From Actinoplanes nipponensis (lineage in GTDB: Bacteria; Actinomycetota; Actinomycetes; Mycobacteriales; Micromonosporaceae), in assembly GCF_016862275.1 (NCBI RefSeq), contig NZ_BOMQ01000088.1, positions 1-64,000 of the forward strand: a DNA stretch of 64,000 nucleotides. Direction: 5' to 3'. Both the position numbers and the translations under genes were made by a program. The notes under the pieces are model-generated. The model did no database searches, was not told the origin of the DNA, and saw only the letters and a list, made by a program, of their open reading frames with translations. Shown here piece by piece: positions 25,300-33,735 of this stretch. The first letter of the stretch is position 1; the number at the start of each line of letters is the position of its first letter.

Positions 25300-25686
25300 T
25301 CAAGGGCCGGCGGGCGCGGCCCCGGTCAGCTCGATCTCCACCAGCGGGCTGCCCGCGATCCAGCTCTGCAGGCTGCCCGCCCAGCCCAGGCCGGGCACGA
25401 TCTCCCCGAACACCCGGGCCCGCTCCCCCGGGTCGGTCACCACCCGGGCGCGGACCCGCAGCTCCCGCTCCCCCAGGTGCAGCGTGAACTCGGGGTGGGC
25501 CAGCAGATTGGCGTACCAGTCCCGCGAGCCGGGGCTGCCGGTCAGCCAGTACCGCCCACCGGCCCGGTACCGCCAGGTCTCGATGCGGCGCGGCCGCCCG
25601 GTCCGCCGCCCGATCGTGGTGATCTCCACGGTCCGTTGCCGGTCCAGTTCCCGCCGCGCCTCGTCCGTCTCCGTCATGCGGGCCAT
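25300..25686 (-). CDS. Deazaflavin (F420)-dependent nitroreductase-family protein
   Basis: This 128-residue protein has the split-barrel fold of the DUF385/Ddn-type family: the N-terminal helix DEARRELDRQRTVEITTIG, then RTGRPRRIETWRYRAGGRYW, and SRDWYANLLAHPEFTLHLG, the block that binds the F420 phosphate tail in the family. Such enzymes reduce nitro groups or quinones with F420H2, or bind quinones. The start could be ATG 25686 or ATG 25677 three codons later; the first has GAGGTCGG upstream. Use of F420 rather than flavin is inferred from family membership. Confidence 0.85.
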   Translation of the reverse strand: MARMTETDEARRELDRQRTVEITTIGRRTGRPRRIETWRYRAGGRYWLTGSPGSRDWYANLLAHPEFTLHLGERELRVRARVVTDPGERARVFGEIVPGLGWAGSLQSWIAGSPLVEIELTGAAPAGP

Positions 25687-25711
25687 CGTCCGACCTCGAG
25701 CCGACTTCAGG

Positions 25712-27334
25712 TCAAGAGCGCCGGCCGAGGTACGCGGCGAGCCGCGTCCCGGCGTCCGCCCCGGCGGGTGCGGCCACCGGCGGCCCGAAGACCTGGCCGT
25801 CGCGCAGTTCCGGCGGCACGAGCCGGGTGGCGATCCGGTGGGCGGCCGTGGCGAGGTCCTCCCCGAGCGGGGTGCGGTCGCCGACGGCAGCGGCGAGGTC
25901 CCAGGCGTGCGCGGTGAGTTCGAGCACGAAGCCGGAGAGGGCGACCGCCGCGGGCACCGGGCCCCACGGCCCGGCCACGGTGCCGGTCATCGCCCCCGGG
26001 CGCGTCCACGCCGCCCGGGCGTGGGCCGCGGCGGCGTCGAAGGCCCGCCGCACGGTGTCCGGCTCGGCGCGGACGGCGCCCGCGGCGACGGCCGACGCGC
26101 CGCCGGCCCGCTCGACGGCCGTGAGCACGTGGGTGAGCAGGGCGCGGACGTCCCACGGCGGGCACGGCGTCGGGTGCGTGAACTGGCCGGGCCGCAGGGC
26201 GGCGATCACGCGGCGGTGCTCGCCGAGCGCCGCCGCCAGCAGCGTGCGCAGGCGTTCCGGGGTGGGCGCCGGGCCGTACTGCGGCCGGGGCAGCCCGAAC
26301 AGGGCCCGGGCGTTGTCCTCCAGCAGCTGGCGGGTCACGTCGGGGGCGAGCCGGCGGGCCAGCCTGAGCAGCCCGCCGTTGTAGTTCTCGGACAGCTCGA
26401 TGTTGGGCGGCCGGCGCACGAAGTGCTCCGGGCCGTCGGTGGCGGCGTCGGAGCCGAACAACACCCGGTCCGGACCCACCTCGCCGATCAGCCGTTGCGT
26501 CTCCGCCGAGCTGCACCAGGACGTCTCCAGGTAGAGGTTCGGCAGGTCACGGGCGTGCTTGGCGGCCCGCCGCCGGCCCTCGGGCGGGCCGAGGTAGGTG
26601 TGGTAGAGCACGAAGCGCAGCTCGGGGAAGCGCTCGGCCAGCCGCCGGATCAGGTCCGGGTCCGCCGGCCCGGGGCCGCTGTGCACGGTCACCGGCACGC
26701 CGGCGTCGGCGGCGACCCGCAGGTACGGGTCGAGCCCGGCGGCGTCGGCGGGATAGTCGTCGTACGCGGGATGCAGCTTGAGCCCCGCCGCGCCGTCGGC
26801 CAGCCGGCGCCGGAGGCTGTCGACGTCCGGCCCGCCCGGCCGCACCCAGACCAGCCGGGTCAGCCAGGGCACCGCCGCGGCGGCGATGTCCACGAAGTCG
26901 TTGTCGGTCCACGACACCACCGCGTGGGTCATGCCGCCGGAGTACGCGGCGGTGCGCAGGCTGTCGAACCCGAGCCGGCCCCGGCCGGGCTCCTGGACGT
27001 GCACGTGGGCGTCGACCGGGTCCAGCCCGATCCACAGCCGGTAGTCGGCGCCGTCGTTGTTGTCGCACTCCGGCGCGGACCCGTCGCGGACCACGCAGTC
27101 GACGACCAGCCGGCCGCCGGTGCGCAGCTCGGCGATCCAGGAGCCGTCGCCGGCGCGCTCCATCGGCACGTTGCGCCGCGCGGACCAGCCGTCGTAGCCC
27201 AGGTGCAGCACGAGGCCGGCGCCGGTGCGGGCGAGCGGGCCGGTGTAGCGGATCAGGGCGTGCTCGGTCCGCTGCGCCGCCGGCGCGAGCCACTGCAACG
27301 GCCGGTCGTAGCGCGCCGGCGGGCCCGCGTTCAC
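25712..27334 (-). CDS. Three-domain protein: CBM25-like, amidohydrolase, DinB/MDMPI-like
   Basis: This 540-residue protein joins three parts. Residues about 25-103 resemble a starch-binding CBM25/53 sandwich: LVLHLGYDGWSARRNVPMER, then CDNNDGADYRLWIGLD. Residues 104-365 are an amidohydrolase-2 TIM barrel, with the metal motif DAHVHV at 108-113, GLKLHPAYDDYP, VTVHSG, VLYHTY and LFGSDAATDGPE (metal and acid positions present). Residues about 375-535 are a DinB/MDMPI-like helical bundle with LRPGQFTHPTPCPPWDVRAL and LTAHAWDLAAAVGDRTPLG. GTG 27334 overlaps the preceding stop (GTGA). The amidohydrolase probably hydrolyses or decarboxylates a ring acid; the fusion is unfamiliar to me. Confidence 0.75.
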   Translation of the reverse strand: MNAGPPARYDRPLQWLAPAAQRTEHALIRYTGPLARTGAGLVLHLGYDGWSARRNVPMERAGDGSWIAELRTGGRLVVDCVVRDGSAPECDNNDGADYRLWIGLDPVDAHVHVQEPGRGRLGFDSLRTAAYSGGMTHAVVSWTDNDFVDIAAAAVPWLTRLVWVRPGGPDVDSLRRRLADGAAGLKLHPAYDDYPADAAGLDPYLRVAADAGVPVTVHSGPGPADPDLIRRLAERFPELRFVLYHTYLGPPEGRRRAAKHARDLPNLYLETSWCSSAETQRLIGEVGPDRVLFGSDAATDGPEHFVRRPPNIELSENYNGGLLRLARRLAPDVTRQLLEDNARALFGLPRPQYGPAPTPERLRTLLAAALGEHRRVIAALRPGQFTHPTPCPPWDVRALLTHVLTAVERAGGASAVAAGAVRAEPDTVRRAFDAAAAHARAAWTRPGAMTGTVAGPWGPVPAAVALSGFVLELTAHAWDLAAAVGDRTPLGEDLATAAHRIATRLVPPELRDGQVFGPPVAAPAGADAGTRLAAYLGRRS

Positions 27335-27957
27335 AGGGTGACGGTCCAGCCGCGGCCGCCGTTGTCGGTCCAGCTCTCGGCGTCGTCGGCCGGGTCGGGC
27401 AGGCCCTGGCGGATCAGGTGGTAGCCGTAGCGGACCGCGGTGCCGCGGACCCCCCAGACCCGGCCGCGGAAGACGTGCGGCAGCGGCTGGGCCCGGACGA
27501 ACTCGTAGATGTCGGCGTGCTCGGGGGCGGCGCCGGGCGACTCGAACGGCAGGCCGTCCATCGTCGTGCTGGTGTAGTTGGGCACCCCGGGCTCCGGCGG
27601 CTCCTGCACCGCGCTCCACACCAGGCCGACGGCGGTGTACTGCCCGGCCGGGTCCTCGTAGGTCACCTCCCGGGCGACGATGTCCTCGGTGTAGACCGGC
27701 GAGGCGGCCCGGCCCGCCCCGCCGACCACGAAGAAGAAGTGGTGCAGGGCGTAGTCGCTCGCCCCGCCGACCGTCCGCGGCACCTCGAGCACCGCCGTGC
27801 GCAGCGGGCCGGTCCCGCCGGTGAGCACCTGCTCCTCGGCGCCGGCCCAGTCCGGCGGCGTGCCGGGCGGCGACCAGGTGTAGTGGATCTGGACCAGCTC
27901 GATGCCCGGCACGGTGTCGACCCAGGTCTTGCGCAGGCCGAAGACGGGCGCGCTCAC
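27331..27957 (-). CDS. Unknown beta-rich protein A, paralogue of the next gene upstream
   Basis: This 208-residue soluble protein has no signal peptide and I cannot name it. It is rich in aromatic residues and predicted beta strands: LVQIHYTWSPPGTPP, YALHHFFFVVGG, PVYTEDIVAREVTYED and LPHVFRGRVWGVRGTAVRYG. The same blocks in the same order occur in the product of 27954-28631, so the two are paralogues and may form a hetero-oligomer. The start is GTG 27957, overlapping the upstream stop (GTGA); its own stop overlaps the amidohydrolase start. The amidohydrolase N-terminus is a related-looking sandwich, which hints at a shared carbohydrate- or ligand-binding fold. Confidence 0.7.
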   Translation of the reverse strand: MSAPVFGLRKTWVDTVPGIELVQIHYTWSPPGTPPDWAGAEEQVLTGGTGPLRTAVLEVPRTVGGASDYALHHFFFVVGGAGRAASPVYTEDIVAREVTYEDPAGQYTAVGLVWSAVQEPPEPGVPNYTSTTMDGLPFESPGAAPEHADIYEFVRAQPLPHVFRGRVWGVRGTAVRYGYHLIRQGLPDPADDAESWTDNGGRGWTVTL

Positions 27958-28631
27958 AGGTGGTGCGTCCAACAGTTGTCCCCTCCCGGCGCCGACGGCC
28001 CGTGCGGTCCGATCCACGTCTCGCTCTTCTCCTCCGGCGGGTACATGCGCCCGATGTGGTACTGCTGGACCAGGTCCGCGCCGCGCGGGCCCCACATCCG
28101 GGCGTGGAAGCGGTGGGGCAGGTCCAGCACCCGCAGCAGGTGGTACTTCTCGTGGTGGAAGCGGTCCTTGTCGCCGTACGAGTAGTAGTTGGTCGACACG
28201 AACTCCGAGCCGGCCGGGATGCGGGGCTCCTCCATCGGGCTGTAGACCGGGGCGATCCAGCTGCCCACCGACCAGTAGATGCAGATGTTGGTGACCCAGC
28301 CGGTGGTGTCGGCGTACTCCAGGTCGCGGTAAACGATCTCCTCGGTGAACAGGTCCGTGGTCCAGCGCCCGCCGTGCTGGTAGACCTCGAAGTAGTAGTG
28401 GAAACGATATTCCGGCGTGGACCATCCGTTCTTCATGTCCCACACCTCGCGCGGCATGCGCAGCACCTTGAGCCGCTGCCGGGGGAACCCGCCCAGGTCC
28501 TGCAGCACCCGCGCCTCGTGCCCCCAGGTCCAGTCGGGCCACTGCTCCGGCGGGGTCCAGGTGTAGTGGATCAGCACCTGCTCGACGCCGTCCTCCTGGT
28601 CGGTCCAGCCCTTCGGGTAGTACCAGCTCAC
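27954..28631 (-). CDS. Unknown beta-rich protein B, paralogue of the next gene downstream
   Basis: This 225-residue soluble protein is of unknown function. Blocks VLIHYTWTPPEQWPDW, FHYYFEVYQ, LFTEEIVYRDLEY and LPHRFHARMWGPRGADLVQQ line up with those of the paralogue encoded downstream. It is unusually rich in Trp, Tyr, Phe and His (for example NYYSYGDKDRFHHEKYHLL), as in sugar- or aromatic-binding sandwiches. The GTG at 28631 is chosen over GTG 28643 because it overlaps the stop of the monooxygenase-like gene (GTGA), as do the next two genes of the operon. It lies between a PaaK-like ligase/monooxygenase-like pair and the amidohydrolase. Confidence 0.7.
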   Translation of the reverse strand: MSWYYPKGWTDQEDGVEQVLIHYTWTPPEQWPDWTWGHEARVLQDLGGFPRQRLKVLRMPREVWDMKNGWSTPEYRFHYYFEVYQHGGRWTTDLFTEEIVYRDLEYADTTGWVTNICIYWSVGSWIAPVYSPMEEPRIPAGSEFVSTNYYSYGDKDRFHHEKYHLLRVLDLPHRFHARMWGPRGADLVQQYHIGRMYPPEEKSETWIGPHGPSAPGGDNCWTHHL

Positions 28632-28948
28632 GCGGATCCCCACCCGTCACCGCCGGCGCCGTCCGGGCTGATCACCTCGAAGGTGCGCACGCTGGGCAGA
28701 CCCATCAGCAGCTCCGGCAGCGCCCGGTAGAACGCGCCGGTCACCGGCTGGTCGAGGTAGCGCTGCAGGTCCTCGGCGGTGCGCCAGCTGGACACCGCGA
28801 GCACGCTGTCGCCGCTGCGCAGCGACTGCACGAACACGATCCCGCGGGCGCCGGCGACGACCTGCTGCTCCTGGTGGACCAGCAGCTCCGCGAGCCGTCC
28901 GATGGCGCCGGGACGGGCGGTGGCCTCGAGTATGCGGAAGACAGCCAT
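28628..28948 (-). CDS. Antibiotic-biosynthesis-monooxygenase-like (ABM) small protein
   Basis: This 106-residue protein has the dimeric alpha/beta barrel pattern: MAVFRILEATARPGAIGRLA at the N-terminus, GIVFVQSLRSGDSVLAVSSW in the middle, and EDLQRYLDQPVTGAFYRALP. Family members oxidise or rearrange aromatic and quinone substrates without a cofactor, or act as heme-degrading or lyase proteins. The strong GGAGGA site lies two bases before the ATG at 28948. It starts 11 bases after the ligase stop and its own stop overlaps the next gene. Confidence 0.8.
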   Translation of the reverse strand: MAVFRILEATARPGAIGRLAELLVHQEQQVVAGARGIVFVQSLRSGDSVLAVSSWRTAEDLQRYLDQPVTGAFYRALPELLMGLPSVRTFEVISPDGAGGDGWGSA

Positions 28949-28959
28949 TCCTCCTCCGA

Positions 28960-30306
28960 TCAGCGGCTCCCTGCGCCGCGGTGGTCGACCAGCCGCTGGA
29001 TCTTGCCGGAGGACCGGGCGAGCGTCTCCGGCTCGACGACCAGCACCTCGACGCTGGTGCCGACGGTGTCCTTGATGGTCTTGACCACCTCGGCGGCGGC
29101 GGCCTCGCGGCGGTCGGCGGGGCAGTCCGGGCGGGCCTCCACCTGCACCGTGAGGTGGTCCAGCCGGCCCTTGGTGGTGAGCACCAGCTGGAAGTGCGGG
29201 GCCAGCCCGTCGGTGCGCAGGACGACCTCCTCGATCTGGGTGGGGAACAGGTTGACCCCGCGCAGAATGATCATGTCGTCGGTGCGGCCGGTGACCTTCT
29301 CCATCCGCCGCATCGCCGGCCGGGCGGTGCCCGGCAGCAGCCGGGTCAGGTCGCGGGTGCGGTAGCGGATGACCGGCATGGCCTGCTTGGTCAGCGAGGT
29401 GAACACCAGCTCGCCGAGCTCGCCGTCGGGCCGCACCGCGCCGCTGTCCGGGTCGATGACCTCCGGGTAGAAGTGGTCCTCCCAGATGTGCAGGCCGTCC
29501 TTGGTCTCCACGCACTCCTGCGCCACGCCGGGACCGATGACCTCGGACAGGCCGTAGACGTCGACCGCGTGGATGCCCGAGCGTTCCTCCATCTCCAGGC
29601 GCATCTGCTCGGTCCACGGCTCGGCCCCGAAGATGCCGATCTCCAGGCTGGACAGCTGCGGGTCCAGCCCCTGCCTGGTGAACTCGTCGAGGATGGTGAG
29701 CATGTAGGACGGCGTCACCATGATGATCCGCGGCCGGAAGTCGGTGATCAGCTGCACCTGCCGGGGCGTCATCCCGCCGGAGACCGGGATGACCGTGCAG
29801 CCGAGCCGTTCGGCGCCGTAGTGCGCGCCGAGCCCGCCGGTGAACAGGCCGTATCCGTACGCGACGTGCAGCCGGTCACCCGGGCGGCCACCGGCGGCCC
29901 GGATCGAGCGCGCCATCACGCCCGCCCAGGTGTCCAGGTCCCGCTCGGTGTAGCCGACGACCGTGGGCCGGCCGGTGGTCCCCGACGAGGCGTGGATGCG
30001 CCGGACCTGGGCATCGGGCACGGCGAACATCCCGAACGGATAGTGGTCGCGCAGGTCGGCCTTGCTGGTCGTGGGGAACCGGGCCAGGTCGGCGAGCTCG
30101 CGGCAGTCATCGGGATGGACGCCGGCCGCGTCGAAGGCGCGCCGGTAGTGCGCGACGTTCTCGTACGCGTGCCGCAGCGTCCACCGCATCCGTTCGAGCT
30201 GCCGGGCGCGCAGCTCGTCCACGCTCATGCGCTCGGCGTCGTCGAGCAGCTCCCGCGGTGGCGCCTCGCCACGGTGCGGATGGGACCGTATGGGTGCAGC
30301 CGTCAT
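28960..30306 (-). CDS. paaK: Phenylacetate-CoA ligase-like adenylate-forming enzyme
   Basis: This 448-residue enzyme activates an aryl-acetic or benzoic-type acid with ATP and CoA. The adenylate motif HASSGTTGRPTVVGYT is near residue 105, followed by AYGYGLFTGGLGAHYGAERL and YGLSEVIGPGVAQEC, the A5-like block of PaaK. The hinge RTDDMIILRGVNLFPTQIE and a C-terminal lysine in SSGKIQRL are also present. It has the canonical PaaK length. No other paa (paaABCDE, paaZ) genes are in view, so phenylacetate is only one possible substrate; the gene heads the five-gene operon that ends with the three-domain amidohydrolase. ATG 30306 is the first start giving the normal family N-terminus. Confidence 0.85.
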   Translation of the reverse strand: MTAAPIRSHPHRGEAPPRELLDDAERMSVDELRARQLERMRWTLRHAYENVAHYRRAFDAAGVHPDDCRELADLARFPTTSKADLRDHYPFGMFAVPDAQVRRIHASSGTTGRPTVVGYTERDLDTWAGVMARSIRAAGGRPGDRLHVAYGYGLFTGGLGAHYGAERLGCTVIPVSGGMTPRQVQLITDFRPRIIMVTPSYMLTILDEFTRQGLDPQLSSLEIGIFGAEPWTEQMRLEMEERSGIHAVDVYGLSEVIGPGVAQECVETKDGLHIWEDHFYPEVIDPDSGAVRPDGELGELVFTSLTKQAMPVIRYRTRDLTRLLPGTARPAMRRMEKVTGRTDDMIILRGVNLFPTQIEEVVLRTDGLAPHFQLVLTTKGRLDHLTVQVEARPDCPADRREAAAAEVVKTIKDTVGTSVEVLVVEPETLARSSGKIQRLVDHRGAGSR

Positions 30307-30492
30307 GGCACAGCCTCCAACGAGCCGGACCGTCACGCCGGGGCGGACCCGGAGACTCTCGGTGACCACCGACCGACGCTCAGTCCACGAAAGCCCTCGA
30401 CGGGGACGAATGTCAAGGCCGCAGGCTAGCTTCAGATCTCGCACCCCGCGCACCGGCGGCACGGCCGCACCGACGACGAAGGAGACCCGCTC

Positions 30493-30948
30493 ATGATCAC
30501 CGTCAACGGACTCGACGAGCTGAAGGCGCTGGCCGGCCGGGACCTCGGCCACAGCTCCTGGGTGGAGATCACCCAGGAGCGGGTCAACGCGTTCGCCGAC
30601 GCCACGGGCGACCACCAGTGGATCCACGTCGACGTGGAGCGGGCCCGCACCGGCCCGTTCGGCGGCACCATCGCGCACGGCTACCTCACCCTGGCCCTGG
30701 TGATCCCGCTCTTCGGCGAGCTGCTGGAGATCACCGGGATCACCATGGGCATCAACTACGGGCTGGACAAGGTCCGCTTCCCCAGCCCGGTGCGGGTCGG
30801 CGCGAAGATCCGGCTCGCCGCGCGGGTGGACAGCGTGCAGGACGTGCCGGGCAACGGCGTGCAGATGGTGCTCGACTTCACCGTCGAGATCGACGGCGCC
30901 GACAAGCCCGCGTGCGTGGCCCGGCCCGTCTACCGCCAGTACGCCTGA
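30493..30948 (+). CDS. MaoC-family (R)-hydratase
   Basis: This 151-residue hot-dog-fold protein has the hydratase-2 motif FADATGDHQWIHVD at residues about 35-48, which supplies the catalytic Asp and His, followed by FGGTIAHGYLTLAL. Enzymes of this group add water to trans-2-enoyl-CoA. It diverges from the PaaK-like ligase gene with 186 bases between, so it may act on the CoA thioester made by that operon. The length is that of single-domain MaoC proteins. Confidence 0.92.
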   Translation: MITVNGLDELKALAGRDLGHSSWVEITQERVNAFADATGDHQWIHVDVERARTGPFGGTIAHGYLTLALVIPLFGELLEITGITMGINYGLDKVRFPSPVRVGAKIRLAARVDSVQDVPGNGVQMVLDFTVEIDGADKPACVARPVYRQYA

Positions 30949-30963
30949 GCCCGGGCGGACGGT

Positions 30964-31692
30964 CTACAAGCGGGCGTACGCGTCGGCCAGCAGGTCCTCG
31001 GTCAGCGCCACGGGCGGCGGCTGCCCGCCGGCGGCGCCGGCCATGGTGAGGACCGCCAGGTCACCGCCGGCCGCCGCGCTGACGGCGAGGGACGTGCCGT
31101 CCGCGGCGCCGGCGGGCGCCGGCCGGGTGATCGAGCGGGCGCCCGCGATCCCGGCCACCGCCTGATGCCGTACGCCCTGCTCCCGAGCGCTGACGTCGAG
31201 GGTGTCCCGCACGTAGTACGCGGCGTTCTCGGCGCCGCGGAAACGCAGCAGCAGCACGGTGACCGCCGTGCCGTCGCGCTGTGTCCACCGGCGCTCGTAG
31301 CCGTACGAGAACTTGTACCGCCGCAGGTTCTTGACACCCCCGGTGGCCTCGGCGGCGGCCGTCTCGTCCAGGTCCCGGCCGGCCGGCGCCGGCTGCGCAT
31401 CGGCCGGCGCGGCGACCATGTACGAGCTCAGCACCGCGTCATGCGGCGCGAACCCGTCGTTGACCACCACATCGGAGCCCGGGTCGCGGAGGTTGACGAC
31501 GATGGCGGCCACCAGCGCGACGACCGCCAGGGCGCCGCCGGCCGCGACGGCGATCCGCCGCAGACGCCGCCTGCGCAGCTCGGCGGGCGCGGTCTCGACC
31601 AGGTCGTGCGCCCACGAGCGACCCTCGGGGCCACCGTCCCTCGTCGAGGGTGCGGGCGCGGCGGGGACAGGGGGCAGCGGATCAACAGTCAC
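30964..31692 (-). CDS. Unknown membrane-anchored protein
   Basis: This 242-residue protein has a charged, proline-rich cytoplasmic N-terminus (1-45), one membrane helix (IAVAAGGALAVVALVAAIVV, residues about 47-66) and an extracytoplasmic domain of about 175 residues. The outer domain contains YKFSYGYERRWTQRDGTAVT and LLLRFRGAENAAYYVRDTLD. Arg-rich ELRRRRLRR before the helix fits an N-in, C-out orientation. I do not recognise the family. It is convergent with maoC (15 bases apart) and followed upstream by a PEP-mutase-family gene. Confidence 0.65.
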   Translation of the reverse strand: MTVDPLPPVPAAPAPSTRDGGPEGRSWAHDLVETAPAELRRRRLRRIAVAAGGALAVVALVAAIVVNLRDPGSDVVVNDGFAPHDAVLSSYMVAAPADAQPAPAGRDLDETAAAEATGGVKNLRRYKFSYGYERRWTQRDGTAVTVLLLRFRGAENAAYYVRDTLDVSAREQGVRHQAVAGIAGARSITRPAPAGAADGTSLAVSAAAGGDLAVLTMAGAAGGQPPPVALTEDLLADAYARL

Positions 31693-31734
31693 GGCGGTGA
31701 TTGTGGGGGCCGGCGAGCCCCGGCGCCACCCCGC

Positions 31735-32688
31735 TCAGGTGTCGATCGTGTCCACGCCCCGGTGGACGGCCGCCGCGCCCCGGGCGAGCGTCGCCGGTCC
31801 CCGTTCGAAGGCGGCCGCCCCCGGTGACGGCCGCGGGGCGGGGATCGACGGGCCGCGATCGGCTGCCGGCTCCCCCTCGGCGGCCTGCGGGCGCGGTACC
31901 CGGCCGCGGGGCGCCGGCCGGGCCGCGGTCGGAGTCAGTGTGGCGAACGCGGCCGGCGGCATCCGGTCGACCCGTTCGGCGTCGCCCTCCTCGGCGATCG
32001 CCCGGTAGGTCAGCGAGGCCGCCCGCAGCGCGGCGAGCACGGCGGCGAGCGGGTGCAGCACCAGGCGGACCCCGAGAGCGGCCAGCTCGGCGGTGGTCAG
32101 GCGGCCGCGGCCGCTGTCGGCCTCGGAGCGGCTGACCACCAGCGGTACGCCGGGCAGCGCGGCCCGCAGCCGGTCCAGCTCGGCCTCGCGCAGGCCCTCG
32201 GGCAGCACCGCGTCCGCGCCGGCGGCCACGTACGCCCGGCTTCGGGCGATCGTCTCGTCGAGGCCGCCGCGGACCCGGGCGATCAGCACGACGCCGGGCA
32301 CCTGCCCGGCCAGCGCGGTGATCCGGGCGGCCGACCGGCCGGCGTCCTCGCCGTCCTCGAGGCAGAGCCCGCTGATGCCGGCCCGCTGGTAGGCCAGCGC
32401 CGACCACACCGCGTCCTCCGGGCTGTCGTAGCCGACGTCCGCGTCGGCCAGCAGCGGCACGCCGGCGAGCGCCGGGACGAGGATCGCCGCCCGGTCGGCG
32501 ATCTGCGTGGCCGGGGTGAAGCCGAGGTCGGGGCGGCCCAGCATGGTGGCGGAGATCGCCGCCCCGGACAGGTGCACGGCCCGGTGACCGGCCCGCACGG
32601 CGAGCGCGGCGCTGGCCGGGTCCCAGACTCCGGGCCCGTGCGTGAGGTGGTCGGCGACGAGAATCGCCCGCAGATCGGCGGCGGTCAT
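31735..32688 (-). CDS. Isocitrate lyase/PEP mutase-family protein
   Basis: This 317-residue cytoplasmic TIM barrel belongs to the PEP-mutase branch. The magnesium-binding stretch PLLADADVGYDSPEDA lies near residue 85, then GISGLCLEDGEDAG. It lacks the KKCGH active-site motif of true isocitrate lyase, so it is probably a C-C or P-C lyase or an oxaloacetate-decarboxylase-like enzyme. The last 65 residues are proline- and arginine-rich and look disordered. ATG 32688 is the start that gives the family N-terminus. It diverges from the dehydrogenase gene at 32752. Confidence 0.8.
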   Translation of the reverse strand: MTAADLRAILVADHLTHGPGVWDPASAALAVRAGHRAVHLSGAAISATMLGRPDLGFTPATQIADRAAILVPALAGVPLLADADVGYDSPEDAVWSALAYQRAGISGLCLEDGEDAGRSAARITALAGQVPGVVLIARVRGGLDETIARSRAYVAAGADAVLPEGLREAELDRLRAALPGVPLVVSRSEADSGRGRLTTAELAALGVRLVLHPLAAVLAALRAASLTYRAIAEEGDAERVDRMPPAAFATLTPTAARPAPRGRVPRPQAAEGEPAADRGPSIPAPRPSPGAAAFERGPATLARGAAAVHRGVDTIDT

Positions 32689-32751
32689 GGGCTGATCATG
32701 ACTGGTCCATCGGCAACTCGCGATCCCCCATGACGGTGTTAGCGTCCTGGG

Positions 32752-33735
32752 GTGAGCGAGCGCGACATGCGGGTGGCCCGTCTGCACGGCGCCGGGGACG
32801 TCCGGCTGCACACCGAGCCGCGGCCGGCGGCGACCGGCGGCGACCGGCTCGTCGAGGTGACCGCGGTCGGGGTCTGCGGCTCCGACCTGCACTGGTTCAC
32901 CGAGGGCGGGATCGGCGACGCGGTGCTGGCCCGGCCGCTGGTCCTCGGTCACGAGATGGCCGGTGTCGTCCGCGGCGGCCCGGACGACGGCCGGCGGGTC
33001 GCGGTCGACCCGGCGGTTCCGTGCGGGGTCTGCGAGCCCTGCCGGGACGGGTACGGCAACCTGTGCCCGGACGTGGTCTTCGCCGGGCACGGCTCCTGCG
33101 ACGGCGGCCTGCGCCAGTTCCTCACCTGGCCGGCGCACCGCCTGCACCCGCTGCCCGACAGCCTCTCCGACGACGACGGCGCCCTGCTGGAGCCGCTGGG
33201 TGTCGCCCTGCACGCCCTCGACCTGGCCCGCCCGCGGATGGCCGCGACGGTGGCGGTGGTCGGCTGCGGCCCGATCGGCCTGCTGCTGCTCCAGCTGGCC
33301 CGCCGGCACGGCGCCACCCGGCTGCTGGCCGCCGAGCCGCTGCCGCACCGGATGGCGGTCGCGGAGTCGCTCGGCGCGGAGCCGGCCGCCGGCGCCGGGG
33401 TGGCGGACGTGGTGTTCGAGGTCTCCGGCTCGGAGGCGGCGGTGGACACGGCCCTGCGGCTGGCCAAGCCGGGCGCCCGGGTGGTGCTGGTCGGCATCCC
33501 GGACGGCGACCGCACCTCGTTCAGCGCGGGGCTGGCCCGGCGCAAGGGGCTGACGCTGGTGCTGGCCCGGCGGATGGGCGAGGTCTATCCGCGCGCGATC
33601 GACCTGGCCGCCCGGGGCCTGGTCGACCTGGCGCCGCTGGTCTCGGACGTGTTCGGGCTGGGCGAGGCGGCCACCGCGCTGAAGACGGCGGCCGCGCGGA
33701 CCGGGTTGAAGGTCGTCATTCACCCGCAGCGCTGA
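32752..33735 (+). CDS. Zinc-dependent dehydrogenase, L-idonate 5-dehydrogenase-like
   Basis: This 327-residue medium-chain dehydrogenase has VGVCGSDLHWF (catalytic zinc Cys), GHEMAGVV (catalytic zinc His/Glu) and the structural zinc loop CGVCEPCRDGYGNLC with all four cysteines. The NAD-binding fold starts with VAVVGCGPIGLLLLQLA. DLHWFTEGG after the first cysteine resembles L-idonate/L-threonine 5-dehydrogenases, so a polyol or sugar acid is a likely substrate. GTG 32752 is the annotated start; ATG 32764 is an alternative. Its 3' end overlaps the convergent unknown gene by 20 bases. Confidence 0.88.
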   Translation: MSERDMRVARLHGAGDVRLHTEPRPAATGGDRLVEVTAVGVCGSDLHWFTEGGIGDAVLARPLVLGHEMAGVVRGGPDDGRRVAVDPAVPCGVCEPCRDGYGNLCPDVVFAGHGSCDGGLRQFLTWPAHRLHPLPDSLSDDDGALLEPLGVALHALDLARPRMAATVAVVGCGPIGLLLLQLARRHGATRLLAAEPLPHRMAVAESLGAEPAAGAGVADVVFEVSGSEAAVDTALRLAKPGARVVLVGIPDGDRTSFSAGLARRKGLTLVLARRMGEVYPRAIDLAARGLVDLAPLVSDVFGLGEAATALKTAAARTGLKVVIHPQR

